Assembly (NCBI GenBank): GCA_003254905.1
Contig: QANU01045287.1
Location: forward strand, 52,830 to 116,829
From: Nissolia schottii
Taxonomy: Eukaryota > Streptophyta > Magnoliopsida > Fabales > Fabaceae
DNA: 64,000 nucleotides
Direction of reading: 5' to 3'
Position numbers and translations under genes: made by a program. This document shows, piece after piece, positions 36,717 to 49,001 of the stretch (the stretch's first letter is position 1; the number at the start of each line of letters is the position of its first letter). The notes below the pieces were generated by a model that saw only the letters and a list, made by a program, of their open reading frames with translations, was not told where the DNA came from and ran no database searches.

Positions 36717-38826
36717 AAANATATATATATATATATATATATATTAAAAAATTTAAAAATTAAAAAAACCCTAACATGACAGCATCACCTCTCACGCTAC
36801 GACCCACCACCACAGTCTGCCAACACGCGCTCTCTCCCTCACTCAACTGGATGCTCCCTCACCCTCACTTACTCGATACATATTTTTTATTTTAAAAAAT
36901 ATATTTTTTGTTAAAAACATAATTTCTTTTTACTACAAAGAATACAGTATTCTTATAAGACCCAAATACCCAAAAAATGGCTTAAAGACCCAAAAAAAAT
37001 GTTTAAAAACTCTCAAAATAATGAACAAAAATTCTGGACAAAAAACTTAATTAATCGGTGATTCAGTTGACAATATGACGAGTCCAACTCAAGATAGGTC
37101 ACCTCATTTAAAAATCCACAGATCCAAGATCTTGCTTCAATTAATCATGACCGGGAGGTTAAGTGGTGATACCAAGAGAACTTGGTAGCGGCATTGATTA
37201 TGTTGTTGAGAATTGATAGAAGCATATTGAGTTTATCCATTATTATATTGAGCTACGAAAAAACAATAACATAATTCTCAATATGCTACGAAAGAAAAAA
37301 AAAATTAAGCCACGAACTTATGCCTCCAAACATGTCATTCAATCGCCACGCACTTAAGCCAATAACTTGATAAGAAGTATATTGTTTATAACTGCATCCG
37401 TTAAAAGAACTTATGTTGTAATTATTACAAAGAATTGGCTCCTGTACTTATATACGATTGAATGATTGCTTTATAAAATATAAAAATATAGTATTTGATG
37501 GTGTTAATAATAAAAAAAAATAACAAATAAATTATTGTTAGTACTAACATTTTAAAGTTAAGTATAATTCCATAAAAAAAATTACATCAATTTAATTTTA
37601 GTACTTTAAAATTTGAGATTAATTTAGTTGTATATTAATGATTTTGATACTAAATTTTTCGTAAAATCAAAAGATATTTACTAAATTCTTTTTTAACTCT
37701 AATCCTATTTTACCTATTTTCTAAAAATTACTTTTATGTTTACATAATATAAGTTTTAAGTACAATTTTGTTTTTGTGCATAACAATAAAATAATTTATA
37801 TTAACAACTACACAATTCATAAAAATTAAACAAAAATATTCATTTTAACACGATAAAATCATAAATTAAACCCAATATCACCATCTCTATTCATAACAAT
37901 TAAAAAAATATTACATTATAATTTGTTTGGTACATAAAAAAATCAAATTAAGACAAATAATAGTTAACCAATCTTTTAACAACAACCTACGTGTGTTCGT
38001 TATATATACATGGGTTGCACTGCTACATATAAGGTTGAAATGGGTTCATTAAAATCCTAATTCTATCGTAATCTTTGCAAGTAGTTAGTCATATAAAAGT
38101 GAGCTTTTACCCTACCACCATCAAGTTTTTTAACAAATTGCCATGCTAGTAATAATGATAAAAGAAGAATGAAAGCCAAAAGCTGGAAATATACCTCGCA
38201 GTCGCAGCTTTCTCAATGTGTGCCTGCTGAGTTGATGATTGTTGTTTTTTTTTTTAGTATTACTGCGGAGTCATTGCCTATTTATAGTACAAGTTTTTGG
38301 AATAAATACAATTAATTGTTTTATTATTTCTTTCTTCTTTTGGTTTTTTTTTTCTGATGTAGAACAAGCTTGTGCCAAAGAGACGAATACAATTAATTGT
38401 GGGGTTTTGATCGTATAAAGAAAGGTGTGACTTTGTTTACAAGGATACATAGATAAGCTTGGATAAGCATAATTGCTTGTCAAAAATAAAAAGGAAAAAA
38501 ATAAGCATAATTGAATTGACAAATACGATTTGAATTTCACACAAAAGAAGAAAAATAATTATTTGTGGAATCTTGATGATACTGATTATTATATAGAAGA
38601 ATTGCAAAAATTATTTGACTTACGCTAATAATGACAGATGCTACAAAAATCAATGCCGCTTTAAAAAAATGTTTTGATTTATGAAAAAAGGGTTGATTTA
38701 ATCTATATTTTTAATAAAAAAGGAATTGATTAAATTAAAAAATTAAAAAATATTTATGCAAAAAAGGATGGTTGAGATTTGAAATAGGAAAAAAAAACAT
38801 TTGATTTACAATATATATATATATAN
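35742..38826. other. AT-rich intergenic DNA
   Basis: No gene. A stretch starting taggggtgtacaaaccgg near 36492 resembles the left end of another hAT-like element, but no convincing right end was found. Contains two N bases beside AT runs. Confidence 0.5.
36668..36744. repeat. AT microsatellite interrupted by an N
   Basis: About 75 bp of (AT)n with an A-run and one N at 36720; likely a sequencing or assembly gap in low-complexity DNA. Confidence 0.95.
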
Positions 38827-41800
38827 TTTTTTTTTTCTTTTGATAATTGAAATAGCTCGAACCAGTCGTGGGCTGGGAAGCACATGACTACAACATAGTT
38901 AACTAATAGATAGCAACAACTGTTGAAAATTAACACCTACACTACCTAGCACTCTAGCAGCAGAAATTAACAGAAACCAAAAATCAACTCCCTGAAGCTA
39001 GGGGAGGTAATCGAAGTGTCTCCGGTGGAGGTATCCTGAAGTTGGGAAATCAACCAATCAGATAACGTGGCAGCACTAGGATCCTGAATGAATATTCTTT
39101 TCCAACTACGCCCGCACAAGTGGCAAGTCAGTGATGAAGGATTCATGATCAAAGGGCATGTTTTGACACCAAGCTTTGGTCCAGAAACCAAGTCTTCGAA
39201 GAATATTAGTGCATTCGACATCCCAATTTGGGGTGTGGTTATTAAAGATCCTCTCGTTTCTTATCTACCAAATAGACTAGACCCCTACATATAGGAGAGT
39301 TATCCAAAGTTTCTTGTCAAAGGCTTTGAATGGATCGAGCTCCAAACCAAGCATCATAAACTTGATTCGAATCATTAGTTTGGGAGGCACCAAGTTATAT
39401 TCCAATTCCTATAGCAAGTGGACCAAACCTTTGAGGAGAATGGGCAACTAAAGAATAGGTGTTCTATAGTTTCCTCTTGTTGGGCTCCATATGAGCATGT
39501 GAGTGTGACATTATCTGCTGGCAGGCAATTGAGTCTTGCTACCCGCGCTTTTGTGTTGAGGCAGTTTTGAAGAATGAAACACATAAGAAGTTCTGCTTTT
39601 AGAGGAGCGTAGCCTTTCCAAGCCTTGTTTCCATTTTGCCATTCCTGCTATTCACCAATTTTAGCTTTAAACACCTGAAAGGAAAAACAAGAGATAGAGA
39701 ATTGACCGGAGGAATTATGATGCCACGCACACTCATCACTCACACCCTCAATGAGTAAATTCTGGTTTATAGCTAGAAGAAGATCGGCTAGTAGTTGTTC
39801 TTCCCATGCAAACAGTCGCCTTTGCCACTCTAGTCGCCAATTCCAATCATCGGATAGCCACTCACCCATTTCGGCGATTCTTCAAGATTGTTGGAGTGAC
39901 ATTGAGTATAATCTAGGAAAGTGGATTTTCAGCAAGCATTCGCCCACCCAAATGTCATCCCAAAAGTACGTGAAAGCTCCATCACCAACTTTCTTCCTTA
40001 GCCCAATTTGAGCTATGCTTTTGATTTCTTCTCCAAAGTTGTCCATGTTAGATAGTTGCCTCCATAAATTGTACGGTCCATAAGGTTGAAGTTGCCTATG
40101 GGGTTCACTCGGAGGGACTCCATGATTGGAAGGTACTATCTTCTTCCACAGTAGAAGTGACCATCCGAGAAACGCCTCCACCATTTGAATAAAAGGGTCG
40201 CGTTTTGAACAATGATGTCACCAACCCTGAGCCCCCACTAATTTGGGCCTCTGGATGACATCCCAAGAGATCAACGGAATTCCTTTCCTATTAGATGAGG
40301 AGAACCAGAAAAATCTTCTCTGTAGGGAGATGATTTTTGAAGCTACTACCCGCGGGATTCTGAAAATATTGAGGTAGTATAGAGGGAGGCTACTCAGCAT
40401 TTCCTTTATAAGAGTTAATCCTCTTGCTCTTGATAAGAGGTTGGCCTTCCAAAGGGGAAGTCTTTTTTTTCCACTTTCTCCACCACTGGTTTCCAAGTAT
40501 CAACCTTTCTTGGGTTTTCACCTAGGGTGATTCCTAGGTAGGTGATGGGTAGTTGTGCCACCGAGCACTGTAGCGTATTTCGTGCTTCCTCTATCCATCC
40601 ACTCTCACAACCTATCACAATAATGGTTGACTTGTTAAAATTGATATTCAGCCCTGACATGATGGAGAAGTAAGACAATAGATGCTTATAGTTTGTCGAA
40701 TAGGATAAATTTGTCAGCGCAAAGAAGAAAGTGTCATATGCAAATTATAAGTAGGAGAGTTCAATTATGCTTTCACCAATCCGGGTGCCTTCCAATTTGC
40801 CACAACAATAGCAAAGTTGACCAATCTTTTAAGGGTTTTTGCTACAATAAGGAAGAGAAAGGGGGAGAGAGGATCTCCTTGTCTTAGGCCTCTCTAGAGG
40901 TTGAACGGAATAATAGGTGAGTCATTAATCAGGAGAGACATGGAAGTTGTCGAGATGCAGTGCATGATCATGCCTATCCATCGAGACCCGAAGCCCATGA
41001 TGACCATGGTTTCTTCAAGGAAGCTCCATCACACGATGTCGAAGGCTTTCCAGAAATCAAGTTTGAGGAGGACTACTTGTTGCTTGGCTCTACGTAACCA
41101 CCAAATAGCCTCGTTTGCCACCAAGGCCCCATCTAAGATGTTTCTCCCTGTAATAAAAGCCAATTGGGTTTCACCAATTAAACTTGGCATAACCTTTCGA
41201 GTCGGTTGGAGAGGAGTTTCGCGATGACCTTGTATATGCATCCTACCATGCTGATTGAACAGAAGTTCTTCAACTCTGTTGATCATTCTAACTTCAGAAT
41301 CAGAGACACCCAAGTTGTGTTGATTTCCTTAGGAAATTTCCCTGTTATGAAGAAGTTGTGTATTAGCCTTCCCATACCTTCCTCTAAGTCGTCCTATAAC
41401 TGCTTGATGAAGTTCATGTTAAACCCATCATAGCCTGGTGTCTTGGACGAGTCACAGGATAGAACAACCTCTCTAATCTTGGGCAAAGTTAGCAGTCTTT
41501 CCAAATCTGATAATTGTTGTTGGTTGATAGATGGTAAGCTCCCATGTGGCATATGGATAGAGGGTTGTGGGGGTTGTTTGTATAGGTTCCTGTAATAGTG
41601 GAAGATCTCATTTTTAATGCTTCTCGGGTGCTTTAGAATTCTGCTTCCCATCTGTAGTCGATCAATTGCCTTTTCCCTTCTCCTTCCCACTGCCACACCA
41701 TGGAAATACTTGGTGTTTTTGTTACCCATCTTGAAGAACTTATCTCTAGACAGCTGCCTCCAGTAACTGTCTTTTCTTTCATACCATTTATTGTGAAGAG

Positions 41801-42035
41801 CATTGATAGCCAATGGCCTTGCTTGATCCACCTCATTGTTTGCTTGAGTGTCTAGTCTTATTTGGGTTTCAACTTGATTCTTCTCCAGCAGGTTGATGTT
41901 GTTGTCAATGTTCCCAAAAACTTCTCTGTTTCACTTCTTTGTTGGCGCTTTGGTCAGCTTCAACTTTTGTACCAAGAGAACATCCCCCATCTTGTGCCAT
42001 TCTTCTCTAACTAATTTAGTGAACCCTAAATTACA
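38827..42035 (-). mobile_element. LINE, 5'-truncated, about 3.2 kb
   Basis: Poly-T at 38827-38836 is the tail of a minus-strand LINE. Text runs from the endonuclease/RT linker at about 42030 (FTKLVREEWHKMG) to the zinc-binding domain at 39375-39584 and a 3' stretch. The N at 38826 stands exactly at the tail/flank border, so the target duplication cannot be read. The upstream limit is approximate. Confidence 0.9.
39375..41831 (-). pseudogene. LINE ORF2 remnant: reverse transcriptase and zf-RVT
   Basis: 41831-41394 carries MGNKNTKYFH and KTPGYDGFNMNFIKQL. 41313-41029 has the RT block ending QVVLLKLDFWKAFDIV. Around 40720-40770 the catalytic block reads FAYDTLFFA: the first Asp of F-A-D-D is Tyr. 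40678-40415 has LGITLGENPRK. 39584-39375 is the zinc-binding part (LNTKARVARL, EETIEHLFFSCP). Frames are broken repeatedly. Confidence 0.88.
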
Positions 42036-42215
42036 TGACAACTTGAAAAAGGATTTGGATTTAATTTATTCTCAGCTTGACACTACTACTCCATAATCAA
42101 AGATAAACCTTCCCGGGGCCTACGGCAAAATTAAATGGGAAAATGCCATACAACTAGGCCTTTAAGCCATAGTTTCATGCTAATTGTTAAAAATACAATC
42201 GTTTCTACTCTTCCA

Positions 42216-42897
42216 CAGAGTTGGATATGCAGGCCAACTCGGTCTATTTAGCCCGATCTGTAATGGACCAAATTTAAACAGGTTAAATTAGGTTAGTCCC
42301 AAAAATAAATGGACTGACAACTATATCAACTCATGTCCACACCAAATCGTTTGTAGAGTCCGCAGACTTACCCGCATTATACATTTTTTAATTTAAATCT
42401 GTGTTCATCATATCTAAAAAGAAAATTTTATCCATTACAAAAAAAATGTAAAAAGAAAAATGTAAAACAATGTAAAATTATACGCAGTAGAATTATTCTT
42501 TGAACTTACATTAATAAAAGGTTAAAAATGTTTTATATGAAATTTGAGTTTTTGTGGAATGAGTTTATACTTTGTGTTTGTTCTTTAAAGGTTTTATTAT
42601 TAGTTGGGTTGAGTTTTTTTTAAAATATTGGGTATTATAAGAAAAATAAATTAAGTAAATAATGGAAAAATAAAAAATAGATAAATACCAACTGTAAATA
42701 AATATACAAGGGAGTAGTTTGTGGGTTGGTCCCTGAACCCAGCAGTTTGAGCCTGTTAAACCCACAGTCCACAGGTTACGTTGGGTGGATCCAAAGACCT
42801 GTATTTAAATGGATCAATAAATTAATTGATCCTAACTCATGCGGATTGAGCAATTTGCAAGCCAGTCTGTAAACTGTGATCCATATACGCACCTCTA
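42216..42897. mobile_element. hAT-like non-autonomous element with 8-bp target duplication
   Basis: Perfect 8-bp direct repeats CTCTTCCA at 42208-42215 and 42898-42905. Ends: left CAGAGTTGGATATG, right in reverse TAGAGGTGCGTATATG, an imperfect inverted pair. 682 bp, no coding capacity. Runs of the ggtccatt/gacccaac type give the inside a foldback character. Confidence 0.75.
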
Positions 42898-42914
42898 CTC
42901 TTCCATAGAAACCA

Positions 42915-42992
42915 GTCTGTACGAAAATTTCAGCGGTCGTGGTCAATCCCATCTTGACAAGGCAATAGGGATGACAATGGGGTAGAGTGGGG
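42915..42992 (+). repeat. Exact 78-bp duplicate of 44356-44433, ending at an N
   Basis: All 78 bases match 44356-44433. The match covers part of an exon-like block and the first 30 bases of a MITE-like element. It stops exactly at the N at 42993. Confidence 0.95.
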
Positions 42993-43214
42993 NGTTAATA
43001 TTAAATCTTAAAAAAGAAATTTATCATACAAGAGACAAGAAAGAATTAATAAGTTGCAATGAATTTAGATACATTTATTGGTGGAAAATGCTTTTTGTAT
43101 TATTAATGACAATTTCTTGTTTATAAAAATCAATTTAGTCTGTCGATAACTACTTTTTCTTTTAACTAAGTTTATTCAAAATAAACTGTGCATGCCTATA
43201 GCACGGGTTTTTGA

Positions 43215-43850
43215 CTAGTTATACAAATAGGTGGATGATATGTGTTATGGACTAAATTTGGTCTTGACTTAGGTACTATATAATTGAGATGAGTGAAGAC
43301 ACAGGACTTCGACAAGTCAGTTCACCTCTCACCTCATCTTGGGTCGACCAAATGAACTCATCTCATCTCGGGACAGCTGACTAAAAGATCGTAACTGTTA
43401 AACAATAATAATGTCTATGAATGCTCATCAAAATATTTATGCACAACGGTTTCATGCTTTAAGATATTTAAGCCTCATCCAGACCGTTACAAAGACATAT
43501 TAAAGGATATCCAATAGCCATAACGAGCATAACCATGACAGCCTATATAAGAAAGGATAGTGCTCATATTCAGATACATTTTTATCTAACTAATTTATGC
43601 TAAAACACTTAAGAAGTATACATAATTGAGCGTCAAAGTGTATTTTGCAGGTACTATAGCCACAACTCAAGTTCACCACCACTATTACTACAACTACAGT
43701 AGCCGAGTTCATCTCTCAAAGTTCTTGAGCCATGCTCAAGGTTCGAGTTGCAGAATTATTTCAAATACTTTGGTAATAATATTTCTAATAGATGTTTCAA
43801 CGGTTTTTTTTCACTTAAACAAAACCCGCCGAAAGGGGATCGAAAAATAA
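43215..43850 (+). mobile_element. Gypsy-type LTR remnant (tentative)
   Basis: The stretch has the usual order of a plant gypsy LTR end: a TATA-like cctatataagaaagg at about 43545, then attgagcgtcaaagtgt and ttttgcaggtac near 43625-43655, a phrase often found in the R-U5 part of such LTRs. No partner LTR, primer-binding site or coding region was found, so it could be a solo or broken LTR. Confidence 0.4.
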
Positions 43851-44355
43851 ATGAAATTTTAAGGCAAAAGTTCTAACAAATGTGTGAATTCCCATAATCA
43901 AAATTGAAAAAGAAAAAAGACGAGCTTCAAAGATGCACAGTTAAAAGCAGTAAAAGCACAGAAATGGCAAGGTTGTTACTGATCTATTAGCATGCAGACA
44001 AAAGCAAGATACAAGATGAAGGAGCCTTTTCATACTAGTACTACAACTGTAATGCCCTATATTGCCTGAAAGAGGTCATTATTGCTCGATTTCAAAGCTA
44101 GGAAGAAGTAGTATATCGTCATTGTAGCCTAACTTTTGTACAGCCTTTTTTCCAACAGACTCGATTATGGTTTCCTGATTGGTTTCATTAGAACCATCTT
44201 CCACATGGAGGGCAGATAACCATTCTTCAATTAGATGTTCCGAAAGATCAACAGTATCTGGAAGCGAATATAACATTCACCACAATTCAAGATTATTACT
44301 CTAATTAAGGCAATAAGTGAATATAGGAGCCAAAAGCACAGACGTACCAACTCTT

Positions 44356-44433
44356 GTCTGTACGAAAATTTCAGCGGTCGTGGTCAATCCCATCTTGACA
44401 AGGCAATAGGGATGACAATGGGGTAGAGTGGGG
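44356..44433 (+). repeat. Exact 78-bp duplicate of 42915-42992
   Basis: Second copy, in full context: exon-like block 44356-44402 running into the MITE-like element from 44403. This copy looks like the original, since both its sides make sense. Confidence 0.95.
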
Positions 44434-45088
44434 CAGGTTTTACCTCATTCCGATCCCACATCCTATTAATATTAACCTTTATTGTTTCTATTTGTGGGTA
44501 AACATTATAACCCACACCCATTTCACAAGTACTCATCTGGCCCATTTTTTAAGAACATTTGTTAAAATATTATGAAATTTAATTAATTTACATATAGAAT
44601 AACATAATCATATAATAAAATACCACAAATGTCAATACTTAACATTGATTAATCGTGAACTAGGTGATGAATCACGATGAAGAACGAATGACGATTGAAA
44701 CACAAATGGAGACTATGACTTCAACGTGAGGAACAATGTGTTTTGCAGCGGTGAGTGGAGGATGCTTCCTCGACATCGACGTCAGAGGGCTAGCAAGACA
44801 CAGTCACCAACAATGGAAAAGGACAAGTGGAGTGTGGTTGGAGTGAAGATTAGTGGTGCGCAAGGATGGGAGGAGAAAGAAAGGGCATAAGGATATTAGA
44901 GATTTAGGATTAGGTAAATTTTATATTTTTCTATATATATATATATTAATATATTTTTATAATATATAATATATAGGGTGTGGGGTGGGTAGGGATGGGT
45001 TCACCTTATACCCTATCCTGCCCCCACCTTACAAATAGAACACACTTAGTAGAGTTCATGTCGTCCATGTAGAGTTCATGTTGTCATC
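44403..45088. mobile_element. MITE-like element with G-rich/C-rich foldback ends
   Basis: Left end agggatgacaatgggg, right end ttgtcatcc in the opposite sense; inner blocks gggtagagtggggcagg and ccctatcctgccccc are also inverse to each other. Possible 9-bp target duplication CTTGACAAG (44394-44402) and CTTACCAAG (45089-45097), two mismatches. About 686 bp. Superfamily uncertain. Confidence 0.55.
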
Positions 45089-47100
45089 CTTACCAAGAAG
45101 TTGTGTGCATCCATATCAACCCTACAAAAGAAAAATCCATAATTAATTACCAATCATAAGACACTCTCCTTTCTGGCTACTCTACACAAAAGAGGCGATC
45201 GATGTCTGTCTGTCGTTCTTGTACAGACAGGAACGTTGTAGATACAATTGTCATTGTATTTTGTATGGGCTGTCTACATACGGTGACGAACCAAACCCTA
45301 TACATAGGTCGTTGCCCCCATTGAGACGGCTAAATGTTATGTCACATGGGACATAGGAGAACTATTCTCCTTGAGACCGTCTTTGGTCTCTCCAATCCTC
45401 TCATCTCTCTGAAATTGGAGCCAAAAATCTCATAGGTAAATTTTATTTTATTTTTTATCAAGAACCGCAGCACAGCACAGCACAGCACACCTGAATGACG
45501 TGCATACCAGAATTCAACTACACAGGGATAGCAATTGCAAGATTCAGAGTTTACACCACACATTCACAACAAGATAATCTCCCCAATAGCATACACTTTG
45601 AAAACAAAATGACAATGCCAACGACACCACCCACACATCAAGCTTTAAACCTTCATTAACCACATGACTCCCAGTGCACAAGATTACACCACATCTCTCA
45701 CCCTGTTAATTAATTTAAGTTTAAACATGCATACCCTGCTGATGAAGAAGAAGAAGTCACGTATTACGCCTTCATCGCTCATCAAATTTCTCACTCGATC
45801 TCTGAGATAATGTGTTGGACTGAAACATATATGACAAAAATTAATCCTATCACTATATAAAGAAAATGTAAGGAAGAATAGTGCCAGCATTGGGTAGTGG
45901 TGGTGGAACAATGGAGGAAGAAAGACTAGTTGGGCTCATAAGATCTTGAAAGCTATAAACTTTGGTAGCTTCGTTTCTTATTCCCATCTTTTCCTCCTTC
46001 ACTGCCAATAAGTCTGGGTTTCTTGCTTCTCCTCCCTCCTCTTTCTTGATCCTCCATAATGGTTTTTCTTCTCTCTCTGATCTCTTACTACCAAGTGTTA
46101 GTGAAAGTGGTCATTGCGTAGTGTATGCATTTATAACACAACCCCCTTCCCGTGGGACACAATGACGAGCTTACTGTTAGTTATATTGTTTTTGAGTTAG
46201 TTAGTTAGGTTTTATATTCTTCCACTTTTTGTTGTGCCCAGAGAAATTGAAAACTGAAACTAAGGCAGATATAGACAAATTGAAATTATGTACAAATAAG
46301 ACGATAAATTCTCGTCTAGACATAAAACTAATACCTCATTTTTTAGCATATACACTATAAAAGTGAGTCCCATTATTTTTATTGTATTCCACCAAGTATT
46401 TTTGGGTCTCACCAAGTAAGTCTCATTTGTATTGTGTGTGCTTGCTCAAAACTAAACTATTAATCTTCTATCTAAGTAATAATTTCTCCATATATATAAG
46501 AGTGAAAACTTTACACCCGTCTTGGGACGATTGAGCATCTCCAACAACAAAAATATTAGAGTACCAATTTCTTTCATGATGTTATTCTTTTAGTCTCACA
46601 ATTAATTGGAGTTGGGACCTAAAAGTTGGGATTGGTTCCAATTTGAGGGACTATAAACAATTTTTTTTTAATCAATGCTAGAATGAGATTTGTTACTTGA
46701 TATATTTTTATTTTAATTTTGCATGATTACTTTAGTATAGAACGTGGCTAAAAGTGAATTTAAAGTGAAATTCTTATAAGAGAGGAGAGTCTCAATTTAA
46801 CCATATTTTTAATTTTTTTTATGAAATATTAATTAGATAACATTGATGTGTGAATGAATGAGACCAATAACAAGATCCAAAATAAATTCCTCGTTGGAGA
46901 TGCTTTTAGAGTCCATTATACAAATTAAGTAGTAACTTAAAATAAGATTCAAGCCACTATTTACAAAAGTAAATAAAATAAAATAAAACACACATTTATC
47001 GAAAATTAGTTTTGGGTTGACATGGTTTTTGTATCATGCTTTCTAAAAAAAAGTAATGGTGTGCTGGTGTCTTTTAATTAAAAAAAAATATTTGATCTAA

Positions 47101-49001
47101 AAAATAAAATTAAAATAAAAATTGATAAATAACAAAATGTATTTATTACAAAAAGTATAAAAAGAAAGAAAACGATCAATCCTAAAGATAAATAATTAGG
47201 GGTGAACATGAGTCGGGTTAAGTCAAATTTGATTATGTTTTGGACCTGACCCAACTTTGGCAAATTTGGTCAAAATTTAGTTTTTTGGGTGGGCACCCGT
47301 TGGACTTATGATCCGTTTGGGTTGGATCGGGTCGGGGTTGGCAGGTGGCCTACTATTTTTTTAAAAAAAGAATTCTTTTTATAATAAAAATATGTTTTTA
47401 ATTAAAAACTATATATATATATATATATTATATTTTAATGCATAAAATGATCTTAGGTCAAAAAAGTAAGTAAATCTAATAAAAAAATATTTTTTTTGTT
47501 TTTTAATATATATAAATAAAAATAATTAGATAATAAAATAAAATGGAGGGGTCGAGTCGGTTCTAACAAGTTAGATCTGACCCAACCCCCTTTTGGAGAT
47601 TTATCGTTGAACAATGTGTCATAAACTTTTGTCCAATAGACAATATTTCTCTCTAATCTCACAGACAAATTAATCCAAAAATCGTTTTCCTCATTCTTAA
47701 TATCTTTTTGAAAGAACTTCTACATCCCTCAATCTTGATATTGAGGACAGACTTAAGCACCTTGAAGATGTTCAACTGACTCCGTTAATAAATTATTTGA
47801 ATTATTTATTGATTATTTTAGAGATAAAAATTCACTTTATATATTTAAGGTTATATTATACCTCAAAAGTTATTGTGTTCTTTAATAATAAACCATGAAT
47901 AATTCATTATTTATTCAATACATTAATTAGATTTGATCAAAATATTTAATTTTAATACAATCCCCTGATTTTATTTTTATGCATGCATCTAATAATCATC
48001 TAAAGGTGTTTGAATTCAGTGATATATGTTTGATTGATAATTTAAAACACTTTATAAGAATAGTGTGACTAAATTAATTTGTAATAAAATTAATTCATTA
48101 CACCAATACTAATAATAAACAAATTGAATTGAATTATAGTGACTAGACCCCAAATTTTGGAACAAGACCACTTCTCGTCATCCAAAACACTTCTCCTATG
48201 ACTCAAACTCAGATCCTTCCATTTAACCGGACATGGTAACCACCACTAGAGACTAAATTGAAGACTCAACCGCAAAATAAGACCTCTTCCCCTTGTCTAT
48301 TTATTTAATAGAAAGCAAATGGATAAAGATAAAATTACAGAATAATGAAGTTTGTACATAGGAAAAGAAGACACTCAAGAAAAAAGACACAAACCAAAAT
48401 GCATTGTCTCTCTTTCTAGGTCCTTAAAGTCCATTTATTTTTATGTACAAATAACATTACTTAATACTCAAAACTAAATTGAAAATACCAAACATAACAT
48501 ACCAAGTAGTCTTGATTATCATGCTCATGCTTTCAATTCCATACCATTTTTTTAAACAAAAAGACACAAATACATATTTCCATGTGTAAAAAGCATCTAA
48601 AGGTCGCCAGAAGTCTTATTCAAAAAGAAACAATAAAATCATCATAAAGAGAAAAAGAAAAATCTATACCACTAGCAAGAGCACAAGACATCCATTGGGC
48701 TGGGACTAGAAGCAACAGCAAAGAGAGGAATACAAATTGAAACAATTGAGACAAAATTTAAGGCCATGGCCTCTATAACAGAGCATATTACGAAAGAACT
48801 CAAGTTCTTGTTGTAGTTTGCCTGCTGCTCACCTTCAACCAGTGTTCCTCGCGAAATTCGGAAGACTTGGTAGTCGTTCAATTCAGTATGAAGGAATTCA
48901 ACAAAAATATCTCTCAAACATTTCAATGAAGTGTGAAGTGTCCGCAGAAAGCCTCCTAGTCTCCAAAGTATATGCCTTTTGAAATGTCTATAAAAAGATA
49001 G
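47101..49001. other. AT-rich intergenic DNA and Pkr1 3' UTR
   Basis: No gene supported. Near 47195-47600 GGGTCGGG/GACCCAAC-type blocks on taggggtgaacatg suggest another hAT-like remnant without clear ends. The bases just left of 49002 (to about 48650) are probably the 3' UTR of the Pkr1-like gene. Confidence 0.45.

Larger units (their letters stand above)
44079..46057 (-). pseudogene. Decayed duplicate of the unknown gene
   Basis: Exon 1 starts with ATG at 46055-46057 (MEDQERGGRRSKKPRL, then GSEGGKDGNKK), like the gene at 30088. A 1-bp insertion near 45972 shifts the frame just before the YSFQDLMSP motif, which reappears in another frame. Further down are an exon-like block at 44348-45121 (interrupted by a MITE-like element) and a last exon at 44079-44257, splice sites intact, reading DTVDLSEHLIEEWLSALHVE to ...LPSFEIEQ. 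That last exon does not resemble the A copy. Frames on the two sides of the MITE-like insertion do not agree. Broken gene. Confidence 0.6.
43966..47100. repeat. Segmental duplication, copy B (decayed gene)
   Basis: Partner of 28846-31160, in the same orientation. The first exon, upstream flank and 3' flank are recognisable. The middle differs, with an inserted MITE-like element at 44403-45088 and other DNA between 45130 and 45880. Confidence 0.8.

Noticed and set aside
36492..37150. Another hAT-like element beginning taggggtgtacaaaccgg
   Set aside because: I could not find a matching right end or an 8-bp duplication; possible gatccaag flanks are weak.
45474..45490. CAGCA-type short tandem repeat as a regulatory site
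   Set aside because: Only a few units of cagca; nothing links it to regulation.
47195..47620. hAT-like remnant with GGGTCGGG/GACCCAAC blocks
   Set aside because: Inverted character is visible, but termini and target duplication were not found.
48672..48926. 84-codon minus-strand frame downstream of the Pkr1-like gene
   Set aside because: Lies in the expected 3' UTR, lacks a family signature and has no supporting splice sites.
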